Below are positions 35,054-46,163 of a DNA stretch of 64,000 nucleotides, in pieces. Numbering within the stretch: the stretch's first letter is position 1; every line of letters begins with the position of its first letter. Source of the stretch: Ianthella basta (Eukaryota; Porifera; Demospongiae; Verongiida; Ianthellidae); NCBI GenBank assembly GCA_964019415.1, contig OZ025885.1, forward strand, positions 5,661,444-5,725,443. The letters run 5' to 3'. Under the pieces are notes generated by a model. The model was not told the origin of the DNA and made no database searches. It worked only from the letters and a program-made list of their open reading frames with translations. Position numbers and translations under genes: made by a program.

Positions 35054-35321
35054 GCCTCCAGTCTCTTCTTTATATCTTTCCCTAAGGCGGCCATCTTGGG
35101 GTTGCCTTCCACTGCAGTAATTAGCCTACAGGCTGTCCACAATGCATCTTTGTTCCATTCTCCCTTTAATGATGCATGCAGGATCTCTTTTTCCCCCAGT
35201 CAGTCTTGCAGATTCGCTCACAGTCACCTTTTGAAATGATACTCTCATCTACCAACCCACACAGCTTTTGCATCCATTTCTCTGATGAACTGGTCTCAAA
35301 AGTCATGAAGAATTTGCTCAA
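34660..35321 (-). pseudogene. Broken duplicate of the Roco gene 3' end
   Basis: 35051-35321 matches the death-fold exon at 46608-46889, and about 34735-34826 matches the last exon (GQTTPPPPVQESPVASS). The left part of the span resembles the PABP linker. One single-base frame change in the GGGGAAAAA run near 35195 separates two readable halves (GDCERICKTDWGK and the half ending AVEGNPKMAALGKD). The catalytic exon is absent. A CA repeat separates the two exons, as in the parent gene. Confidence 0.75.
34920..35050. repeat. CA microsatellite after a decayed splice donor
   Basis: About 130 bases of interrupted CA, GT in sense. It begins at the donor of the duplicated death-fold exon, matching the shorter repeat at the parent donor (46595-46607). 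Confidence 0.85.
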
Positions 35322-35394
35322 CTGCATAGACAAGGAAGAATGCTGAGATATGATACACATCCAGAAACACCAGTCAGGGTGTTCAGTACCTACA

Positions 35395-35965
35395 TACCGT
35401 ATTTGTCCAAATAGAGGCCCGGGCCTCTATTCCTTTCCTGGGAGTTTTGACTCGGCCTCTATTCGAGCCCAGCTTCTATTCGAGGCCAGCTTCTAATAAA
35501 ATATCTTTTTTAATACTTGGCCTTGTTTCCAATATAAAATCAGTGGTGTATAGTATTGTCTCCGCGCAATGGGGAGAATGACTGCAAGTTAAGATTCGCA
35601 CGCGACTAGTTCTCTCGTGAAAGAGAGTGTCATTAGAGGCCACCACGTGTATAAGGTGGCAGCGGCTTCCTTGGTCGTCTTCTCTGCGCACTCAACAGCT
35701 TTCAACTTGAAGAAGACATTGTACAACTTTCTCTTAGACATCGCTCTTGCAACTCTGAGGATCCTTGGCAACTGTGAAGTGTGACAAGCGACTTGCAGTT
35801 GCTAAGGAGGACATAAGCGTCGATCGAGAAGCATTCCATGTTGATTGCGGCAAAGCCGGCCACATTTGGGACCTGGACACTATTCGGACCCGGTCTCTAT
35901 TAATGAACTGGCCTCTTGACCCCGGCCACTATTCAAGCCCGGCCTCTATATGGACAAATACGGTA
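35395..35965 (-). mobile_element. Pogo-like DNA transposon relic
   Basis: Ends taccgtatttgtccaaatag and its complement form terminal inverted repeats of about 28 bases next to TA. On the minus strand at 35589-35735 a frame reads MSKRKLYNVFFKLKAVECAE, like the N-terminal helix-turn-helix of pogo/CENP-B transposases. The catalytic DDE region is absent, so the element is a non-autonomous deletion derivative. Confidence 0.65.
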
Positions 35966-36790
35966 CATAGACCGAGTTTGGGAAACATCCATACACATGT
36001 ACAGCATACATACGTATACACACGTCTTTCACTCACAGGTAAGAGTGCAGTATTGCCTATTAATAGGTACACACCTTGTCATATTCCTACCGAATCGAGT
36101 ACACGGACAGCAGAATAGAGTGAGCTCGTTGCAGCTGCTGCTGAGTTGTTGGGCTACGACTCACTTTGTACAAGACAAAAGGAAACAATCACACTTTACT
36201 GTGGGCAGAGACACTTTCATCTGCCTCCGGCAGTAGGGACTGTGTTACTGCCTGCATGTTGCCCACAGCTAGCAACATCCTGTGTGGCTGGGAGCTGTAA
36301 GCAGTCTTTGCTGTTCTTAGCTCCCTTGTTGCCATAGTAAAGGACCAGGTCACCCAGCTCATAGTCCATGGTTGAGTAGGGGTATCCTGGGAAATGGGTT
36401 GGCGTGGAGGAGGAATGAGGGAAGACACAACCCCACTATGGAAATCGTCATGGCTTATGATCCAAATTGAAGTTCACTGCATCAAAGCCACATTTATCTG
36501 TAGGCAATGGGAGTGAGGGAGACAGCCATGATGAAGTAGCATACTGCATGTCCAGCCACTGATGATGAGTGGTAATGCAAAGAAACTTACTGCATTGTTT
36601 CTAAAGAATTGTCACTGGCTATACAATACATGCACTGAATGGTCATTAACTGCCCTCTGTACCACAAACACATCTTGCTACACATTACATGGTACATAAG
36701 TTGGAAATGTTTCCTGCCGACTGCACAAGCAGGCCAAATGCTTGTGTGCATACCACATGCCAACTTAGAGCAGTAAGGGGGAATGTGATT

Positions 36791-36821
<31 letters not shown>

Positions 36822-39529
36822 CTTCCTCACCATCAGCTAGCGGATTGAAGTTGACGTAGACATACCCAAAGGACCTCCTGGTCTTGGTCATGACATACTT
36901 GTTACATGTCTCACCTGAGGCACCCCCATTGGAACATGCGTAGTACGGCATACTGCCCTGGAGGGGGAGGGGAGAGAAGGGGAAGGAGAAGGGGAGAGTT
37001 AGTCTTGTGAGCCAGACTGTTGCACAACCACAAGTACCACCCAATCAGATTGCAGCATTGCCTATTAATAGGTACACACCTTGTCATATCCTACCCAATC
37101 GAGTACAGGGACAGCAGAATAGAGTGAGCTCGTTGCAGCTGCTGCCGAGTTGTTGGGTTACGACTCACTTTGTCCAAGACAAAAGGAAACAATCATGCTT
37201 TACTGTGGGCAGAGACACTTTCATCTGCCTCCGGCAGTAGGGACTGTGTTACTGCCTGCATGTTGCCCACAGCTAGCGACATCCTGTGTGGCTGGGAGCA
37301 GTAAGCAGTCTTTGCTGTTCTTAGCTCCCATGTTGCCATAGTAAAGGACCAGGTCACCCAGCTCATAGTCCATGGTTGAGTAGGGGTATCCTGGGAAATG
37401 GGTTGGCGTGGAGGAGGAATGAGGGAAAACACAACCTCCACTTGGAAATCTTCATGGCTTATAATCCAACATTGAAGTTCATGGAGTTCATGGCACATTT
37501 AGCTGTAGGCAACGAGAAAGAGGGAGACAGCCATATACCCCACACCAGCATAGAGCAGTGATGATGAATGCAGTATCAGTGTATTTCTCTCTCTTTCTCT
37601 CTCACTCTACTTACCTCGCCATCAGCTGCCTGTTTGAAGTCAGAAGAAGAACTCAAAGACCTCCCGGTGACTTGGTCACAACGTATATACTCTGACAGAG
37701 GTCACTGGTCCAGCTTGGCTGAACATCTCGTACAACATAGCTTTGTTCATTTCAGGGTGCAGGTCACTGGCGTATACTATAGGAGGATCAAGGTGATGGG
37801 GTAGCTGAGTTAGCTCACCAAGGTGTTTGCCAGATGATACATGTCAAAGTAGTTTGGCAATGATACCAGGAATGCACATTTAGTACAAGTCGCTAAATGT
37901 CAGCCTGCTCCATAGACAAGCTCGAGTCATTCAAGGAAGCCATGGCACAGCTGAGAAATGCAAGATTAACAGTGCTACATTAAAGCATTACATGTCTCAC
38001 CTGAAGCACCCCATTGGAACATGGGTGCGTAGTGTGGCATACTGCCCTGGAGGGGGGGGGGGGGGGGGGGGAGAGAGTTAGTCTTGTGAGCCAGACTGTT
38101 GCACAACCACAAATACCACCCAATCAGATTGCAGCATTGCCTATTAATAGGTACACACCTTGTCACATTCCTGCCCAATTGAGTACAGGGACAGCAGAAT
38201 AGAGTGAGCTCGTTGCAGCTGCTGCCGAGTTGTTGGGCTATGACTCACTTTGTCCAAGACAAAAGGAAACAATCACACTTTACTGTGGGCAGAGACACTT
38301 TCACATGCCTCCGGCAGTAGGGACTGTGCTACTGCCTGCATGTTGCCCACAGCTAGCAACATCCTGTGTGGCTGGGAGCAGTAAGCAGTCTTTGCTGTTC
38401 TTAGCTCCCTTGTTGCAATAGTAAAGGACCAGGTCACCCAGCTCATAGTCCATGGTTGAGTAGGGGTATCCGGGAAATGGGTTGGCGTGGAGGAGGAATG
38501 AGGGAAGACACAACCTCCACTATGGAAGTCTTCATGGCTTATAATCCAACATTGAAGTTCATGGAGTTCATGCCACTTTTAGCTGTAGGCAAAGAGAAAG
38601 AGGGAGACAGCCATATACCCCACACCAGCATAGAGCAGTGATGATGAATGCAGTATCAGTGTCTTTCTCTCTCTTTCTCTCTCACTCTCCTTACCTCACC
38701 ATCAGCTGCCTGTTTGAAGCTGACATAAGCATACTCAAAGACCTCCCGGTGACTTGGTCACAACGTATATACTCTGACAGAGGTCACTGGTCCAGCTTGG
38801 CTGAACGTCTCGTACAACATAGCTTTGTTCACTTGAAGGTGCAGGTCACCGGCAGATACTATAGGAAGATCAAGGTGATGGAATAGCTGAGTTAGCTTAC
38901 CAAGGTGCTCGCCAGATGATACACATCAAAGTATTTTGGCAATGATTCCAGGAATGCACATGTAGAACAAGTCGCTAAATGTCAGCCTGCTCCAAAGACA
39001 AGCTCGAGTCATCCAAGGAGGCCATAACGCAGTTGAGAAACGCAAGATTAACAGTGCTACATTAAACCATTACATGTCTCACCTGAAGCACCCCATTGGA
39101 ACATGGGTGTGTAGTGTGGCATACTGCCCTGGAGGGGGAGGGGAGTGGAGGGGAAGGAGAGAGTTAGTCTTGTGAGCCAGACTTTTTGCACAACCACAAA
39201 TACCACCCAATCAGATTGCAGCATTGCCTATTAATAGGTACACACCTTGTCATATTCCTGCCCAATCGAGTTCAGGACAGCAGAATAGAGTGAGCTCGTT
39301 GCAGCTGCTGCCGAGTTGTTGGGCTATGACTCACTTTGTCCAAGACAAAAGAAAACAATCACACTTTACTGTGGGCAGAGACACTTTCACATGCCTCCGG
39401 CAGTAGGGACTGTGCTACTGCCTGCATGTTGCCCACAGCTAGCAACATCCTGTGTGGCTGGGAGCAGTAAGCAATCTTTGCTGTTCTTAGCTCCCTTGTT
39501 GCCATAGTAAAGGACCACATCGCCCTTCA

Positions 39530-39740
39530 TTGTTCCTTGCTGGTGCACCTAACGGCTGCTGGGTGACGCCACGTGACATGCCACCCATGCGGCCACCGCC
39601 AAGCCCCCTCGGCCGTAGCCACTCTGTCCATATGGTCGTGTGGTCCCACCCACTCCAGGGGCGGGGCCCGACTGATTGGGACGTGGGTACTGCATTGGAG
39701 GGAAGTAGGGTCGCTGGCCCTAGGGGGGTAGGTAGGGGAG
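39530..39740 (-). pseudogene. PABP linker-exon fragment in array (first Z unit)
   Basis: Matches the Gly/Arg-rich linker exon (GQRPYFPPMQYPRPNQ and the following RGG-type part). It is followed by about 500 bases shared only with the second Z unit. Confidence 0.7.
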
Positions 39741-42700
39741 AGATAGCTTGGGGACAGCATTGGGGAACAGTGCTGGATTCATGCTCAAAACAGGAAACTT
39801 GTTAGAGATATCTGATACTGTCTCTTTGTTCACAAATAACTAGGTACAGTGCAGGATGCCAAAAAGCATGCACCCAAAGATTATTAAAACACTAATTATA
39901 GGAATGTCCTCCATGAGTCAAAATCCTCCAATTTTTTCACACTGCTTCCAGTTTGTGCTTTACAGATAACTACTTCCTTTATTTTTGATGGGTGGACAAT
40001 CCGATTCACAGTCACCTAATTATCAAAATGAATCCCCATTGTCATAGCAGCTACTCTCCAATGCTACTAGCTGACATTTGACTTTGTCGTAGCACATGGA
40101 GGGTGCCCCCTCACTCCACAAGTTTCGTCGCTGACCATATTTAGTAATCACTCCTAGTGTTATCTGGTTGCTATGTAGCTCGCGGCACAATAAAATGGCC
40201 AATTGCAGTCAGCATTGAAGGCATCAGCGTGTGATGTAAAGTAGAAATAGGCCCACCAAAGACCTGTACTCTTCTAGATCCACCACTAGGAATTACAGAT
40301 TTCAATTTCATATTAACACTGCTATACTGAACCACCACATGTCTCACCTGAGGCATTCCCATTGGAACATGCGTAGTACGGCATACTGCCCTGGAGGGAA
40401 GGGGAGAGAAGGGGAAGGAGAAGGAGAGAGTTAGTCTTGTGAGCCAGACTGTTGTGCAACCACAAGTGTCACCCAATCAGATTGCTGCATTGCCTATTAA
40501 TAGGTACACACCTTGTCATATTCCTGCCCAATTGAGTACAGCGACAGCAGAATAGAGTGAGCTCGTTGCAGCTGCTGCCGAGTTGTTGGGCTATGACTCA
40601 CTTTGTCCAAGACAAAAGGAAACAATCACACTTTACTGTGGGCAGAGACACTTTCACATGCCTCCAGCAGTAGGGACTGTGTTACTGCCTGCATGTTGCC
40701 CACAGCTAGCAACATCCTGTGTGGCTGGGAGCTGTAAGCAGTCTTTGCTGTTCTTAGCTCCCATGTTGTAATAGTAAAGGACCAGGTCACCCAGCTCATA
40801 GTCCATGGTTGAGTAGGGGTATCCTGGGAAATGGGTTGGCGTGGAGGAGGAATGAGGGAAGACACAACCTCCACTATAGCAATCTTCATGGCTTATGATC
40901 CAACATTGAAGTTCACAGCATCAAAGCCACATTTAGCTGTAGACAAAGAGAGAGAGAGGGGGAGACAGCCATGATGAAGTAGCATACTGCATGTCCAGCC
41001 ACTGATGATGAGTGGTAATGCAAAGAAACTTACTGCATTGTTTCTAAAGAATTGTCACTGGCTATACAATACATGCACTGAATGGTCATTAACTGCCCTC
41101 TGTACCACAACTACATCTTGCTATACATTACATGGTACATAAGTTGGAAATGTTTCTTGCCGACTGCACAAGCAGGCCAAATGCTTGTGTGCATACCACA
41201 TGCCAGCTTGGAGCAGTGAGGAGGAATGCAGTTTGTGTGTGTGTGCGTGTGTGGTGTGTGTCTCTCTTCCTCACCATCAGCTAGCGGATTGAAGTTGATG
41301 TAGACATACCCAAAGGACCTCCTGGACTTGGTCATGACATACTTGTTACATGTCTCACCTGAGGCATTCCCATTGGGAACAGGGGTGCGTAGTACGGCAT
41401 ACTGCCCTGGAGGGGGAGGGGAGGGGAATGAGAAACAGAGAGTTAGTCTCGTGAGCCAGACTGTTGCACAACCACAAGTGTCACCCAATCAGATTGCAGT
41501 ATTGCCTATTAATACGTAGGTACACACCTTGTCATATTCCTGCCCAATCGAGTACAGCGACAGCAGAATAGAGTGAGCTCGTTGCAGCTGCTGCCGAGTT
41601 GTTGGGCTATGACTCACTTTGTCCAAGACAAAAGGAAACAATCACACTTTACTGTGGGCAGAGACACTTTCAGGTGCCTCCGGCAGTAGGGACTGTGTTA
41701 CTGCCTGCATGTTGCCCACAGCTAGCAACATCCTGTGTGGCTGGGAAAAGTAAGCAATCTTTGCTGTTCTTAGCTCCCATGTTGCCATAGTAAAGGACCA
41801 GGTCACCCAGCTCATAGTCCATGGTTGAGTGTGGGTATCCTGGGAAATGGGTTGGCGTGGAGGAGGAATGAGGGAAAACACAACCTCCACTTGGAAATCT
41901 TCATGGCTTATAATCCAACATTGAAGTTCATGGAGTTCATGGCACATTTAGCTGTAGGCAACGAGAAAGAGGGAGACAGCCATATACCCCACACCAGCAT
42001 AGAGCAGTGATGATGAATGCAGTATCAGTGTCTTTCTCTCTCTTTCTCTCTCACTCTACTTACCTCGCCATCAGCTGCCTGTTTGAAGTCAGAAGAAGAA
42101 CTCAAAGACCTCCCGGTGACTTGGTCACAACGTATATACTCTGACAGAGGTCACTGGTCCAGCTTGGCTGAACATCTCGTACAACATAGCTTTGTTCATT
42201 ACAGGGTCCAGGTCACCAGCATATACTATAGGAGGATCAAGGTGATGGGGTAGCTGAGTTAGCTCACCAAGGTGTTTGCCAGATGATACATGTCAAAGTA
42301 GTTTGGCAATGATACCAGGAATGCACATTTAGTACAAGTCGCTAAATGTCAGCCTGCTCCATAGACAAGCTCGAGTCATTCAAGGAAGCCATGGCACAGC
42401 TGAGAAATGCAAGATTAACAGTGCTACATTAAAGCATTACATGTCTCACCTGAAGCACCCCATTGGAACATGGGTGCGTAGTGTGGCATACTGCCCTGGA
42501 GGGGGGGGGGGGGGGGGGGGAGAGTTAGTCTTGTGAGCCAGACTGTTGCACAACCACAAATACCACCCAATCAGATTGCAGCATTGCCTATTAATAGGTA
42601 CACACCTTGTCACATTCCTGCCCAATTGAGTACAGCGACAGCAGAATAGAGTGAGCTCGTTGCAGCTGCTGCCGAGTTGTTGGGCTATGACTCACTTTGT

Positions 42701-42889
42701 CCAAGACAAAAGGAAACAATCACACTTTACTGTGGGCAGAGACACTTTCATGTGCCTCCGGCAGTAGGGACTGTGCTACTGCCTGCATGTTGCCCACAGC
42801 TAGCAACATCCTGTGTGGCTGGGAGCTGTAAGCAGTCTTTGCTGTTCTTAGCTCCCTTGTTGCCATAGTAAAAGACCACATCGCCCTTC

Positions 42890-43095
42890 ATTGTTCCTTG
42901 CTGGTGCACCTAACGACTGCTGGGTGACGCCATGTGACATGCCACCCATGCGGCCACTGCCAAGCCCCCTCGGCCGTATCCACTCTGTCCATATGGTCGT
43001 GTGATCCCGCCCACTCCAGGGGCCTGGCCCCGCTGATTGGGACGTGGGTACTGCATTGGGGGGAAGTAGGGTCGCTGGCCCTAGGGGGACAGGGA
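42890..43095 (-). pseudogene. PABP linker-exon fragment in array (second Z unit)
   Basis: Duplicate of the segment at 39530-39740, about 3.36 kb away, with point differences. Together with its flanks it shows duplication of a multi-unit block. Confidence 0.7.
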
Positions 43096-44598
43096 GGGGA
43101 GAGATAGCTTGGGGATAGCGTTGAGGAACAGTGCTGGATTCATGCTCAAAACAGGAAACTTGTTAGAGATATCTGATACTGTTTCTTTGTTCACAAATAA
43201 CTAGGTACAGTGCAGGATGCCAAAAAGCATGCACCCAAAGATTATTAAAACACTAATTATAGGAATGTCCTCTGTGAGTCAAAATCATCCAATTTTCTTC
43301 ACACTGCTTCCGGTTTGTGCTTTACAGATAACTACTTCCTTTATTTTTGATGGGTGGACAATCCGATTCACAGTCACCTAATTATCAAAATGAATCCCCA
43401 TTGTCATAGCAGCTACTCTCTGATGCTACTAGCTGGCATTTAACTTTGTCGTAGCACATGGAGGGTGCCCCCTCACTCCACAAGTTTCGTCGCTGACCAT
43501 ATTTAGTAATCACTCCTAGTGTTATCTGGTTGCTATGTAGCTCGCGGCACAATAAAATGGCCAATTGCAGTCAGCATTGAAGGCATCAGCGTGTGATGTA
43601 AAGTAGAAATAGGCCCACCAAAGACCTGTACTCTTCTAGATCCACCACTAGGAATTACAGATTTCAATTTCATATTAACACTGCTATACTGAACCACCAC
43701 ATGTCTCACCTGAGGCATCCCCATTGGAACATGCGTAGTACGGCATACTGCCCTGGAGGGGGAGGGGAGAGAAGGGGAAGGAGAAGGGGAGAGTTAGTCT
43801 TGTGAGCCAGACTGTTGCACAACCACAAGTGCCATCCAATCAGATTACAGTATTGCCTATTAATAGGTACACACCTTGTCATATTCCTGCCCAATCGAGT
43901 ACAGCGACAGCAGAATAGAGTGAGCTCGTTGCAGCTGCTGCCGAGTTGTTGGGTTACGACTCACTTTGTCCAAGACAAAAGGAAACAATCACACTTTACT
44001 GTGGGCAGAGACACTTTCATCTGCCTCCGGCAGTAGGGACTGTGCTACTGCCTGCATGTTGCCCACAGCTAGCAACATCCTGTGTGGCTGGGAGCTGTAA
44101 GCAGTCTTTGCTGTTCTTAGCTCCCTTGTTGCCATAGTAAAAGACCAGGTCACCCAGCTCATAGCCCATGGTTGAGTAGGGGTATCCTGGGAAATGGGTT
44201 GGCGTGGTGGAGGAATGAGGGAAGACACAACCTCCACTATGGAAATCTTCATGGCTTATGATCCAAAAATGAAGTTCATGGCATCAAAGCCACATTTAGC
44301 TGTAGACAAAGAGAGTGAGGGAGACAGCCATGCTGAAGTTGCATAATGCATGTCCAGCCACTGATGGTGAGTGGTAATGCAAAGAAGCTTACTGCATTGT
44401 TAGTAAAGAATTGTCACTAGTTAAAAGATACATGCACTGAATGGTCATTAACTGCCCTCTGTACCACAACTACATATTGCTACACATTACATGGTACATA
44501 AGTTGGAAATGTTTCCCACCGACTGCACAAGCAGGCCAAATGCTTGTGTGCGTACTCTTGTGACAGCTTACAGCAGTAAGGGGGAATGTGATTTGTGC

Positions 44599-44633
<35 letters not shown>

Positions 44634-45720
44634 TTTTCCTCACATCAGCTAGCGGATTGAAGTTGATGTAGACATACCCAAAGGACCTCCTGGGCTTGGT
44701 CATGACATACTTGTTACATGTCTCACCTGAGGCATCCCCATTGGGAACATGGGTGCGTAGTGTGGCATACTGCCCTGGAGGGGGAGGGGACAGGAGGGGA
44801 AGGAGAAGGGCGAAGTTAGTACTGTGAGCCAGACTATTGCACAACCACAAGTACCACCCAATCAGATTGCAGCATTGCCTATTAATAGGTACACACCTTG
44901 TCATATTCCTGCCCAATTGAGTACAGCGACAGCAGAATAGAGTGAGCTTGTTGCAGCTGCTGCCGAGTTGTTGGGCTATGACTCACTTTGTCCAAGACAA
45001 CAAGAGACAATCACACTTTACTGTGGGCAGAGACACTTTCATGTGCCTCCAGCAGTAGGGACTGTGTTACTGCCTGCATGTTGCCCACAGCTAGCAACAT
45101 CCTGTGTGGCTGGGAGCTGTAAGCAGTCTTTGCTGTTCTTAGCTCCCTTGTTGCCATAGTAAAGGACCAGGTCACCCAGCTCATAGTCCATGGTTGAGTA
45201 GGGGTGTCCTGGGAAATGGGTTGGTGTGGAGGAGGAATGAGGGAAGACACAACCTCCTCTATGGAAATCTTCATGGCTTATAATCCAACATCAAAGTTCA
45301 TGGCATCAATGTCACTTCTAGCTGTAGACAAAGAGAGAGAGGGAGACAGCCATGATGAAGTTGCATGTTTCCTGCCGACTGCACATGCAGCTAGGCCAAA
45401 TGTTTGCATGAACGTATACCCCACACCAGCACAGAGCAGTGATGATGAATGTGGTATGAGTGTGTGTCTCTCTTTGTCTTACACACCGTCAGCTGGCTGT
45501 TTCAAGTTGACGTAGGCGTACCCGAAGACCTCCCGGTGACTTGGTCATGGCGTATATACTCTGACACACGTCACAGGTCCAGCTTGGCTGAACGTCTCGT
45601 ACAACATAGCTTTGTTCATTTCAGGGTGCAGGTCACTGGCGTATACTATAGGAGGATCAAGGTGATGGGGTAGCTGAGTTAGCTCACAAAAGTGTTCGCC
45701 AGACGATATGTGTCTTAGTA

Positions 45721-46163
45721 GTTTGGCACCAATTCCAGGAACAGATTATGTAGAACAAACTGTTGAAGGTCAACCTGCTCCATAGACAAGATCAAGTTAT
45801 CCAAGGAAGCCATGATGCAACTGAGAAATATGAGATATGGCGATCACTTGACTTGGCACCATGAGTGAACAAACACACTATTACTATTAACTGTGATCTT
45901 GAATTCCACAGGTGTGATGCTCAAAAGACATCAGTGCAGAATCCAGTCACTTATTATGACCAAAAGTGTAAAGTCAGACCAGAAGTGTAAAGTCATAAGG
46001 GTCATTACAAGCTTGTGCAGGGAGCCATGGCCCTGTTACAAGTGCACCTCCCAGTTGAAGTGGTGACAGTGATGGTTCATAGCTGCTAACGTTGGTGCCC
46101 CTGGGCATCCCTGGCATGGTAAGAGTGGTTGGGCACACTGGGAGGTGCAAGGCCTGAAGGCCG
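45721..46163. other. Array edge and Roco 3' flank
   Basis: 45720-45860 is array spacer. 46060-46160 resembles the PABP linker exon (MPGMPRGTNV against MPGAPRGIQV) and lies downstream of the Roco stop codon, so the Roco 3' UTR is probably PABP-derived. Confidence 0.5.

Larger units (their letters stand above)
36040..45720 (-). repeat. Nine-unit tandem array of rearranged PABP-derived segments
   Basis: Units are marked by the word gtgggcagagacactttca at 36201, 37204, 38284, 39371, 40638, 41654, 42732, 44001 and 45023 (spacings 1003, 1080, 1087, 1267, 1016, 1078, 1269, 1022). Every unit has a conserved core of about 470 bases whose sense end matches the start of PABP exon 2 (MNFDV) joined to unrelated sequence. 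Spacers come in three types. X is the short PABP exon fused to the end of the RRM1 exon (RRSFGYVYVNFNPLAD), with a GT run. Y is a scrambled RRM1 piece. Z is a linker-exon piece plus about 500 unique bases. The order is X Y Y' Z X Y Z X Y. Stops and shifts in the PABP parts show that they are not coding. Confidence 0.85.

Noticed and set aside
36040-45720. Regularly spaced repeats as a CRISPR-like array
   Set aside because: Units are 1.0-1.3 kb with PABP homology and intron signals. There are no short direct repeats with unique spacers, and the DNA is eukaryotic.
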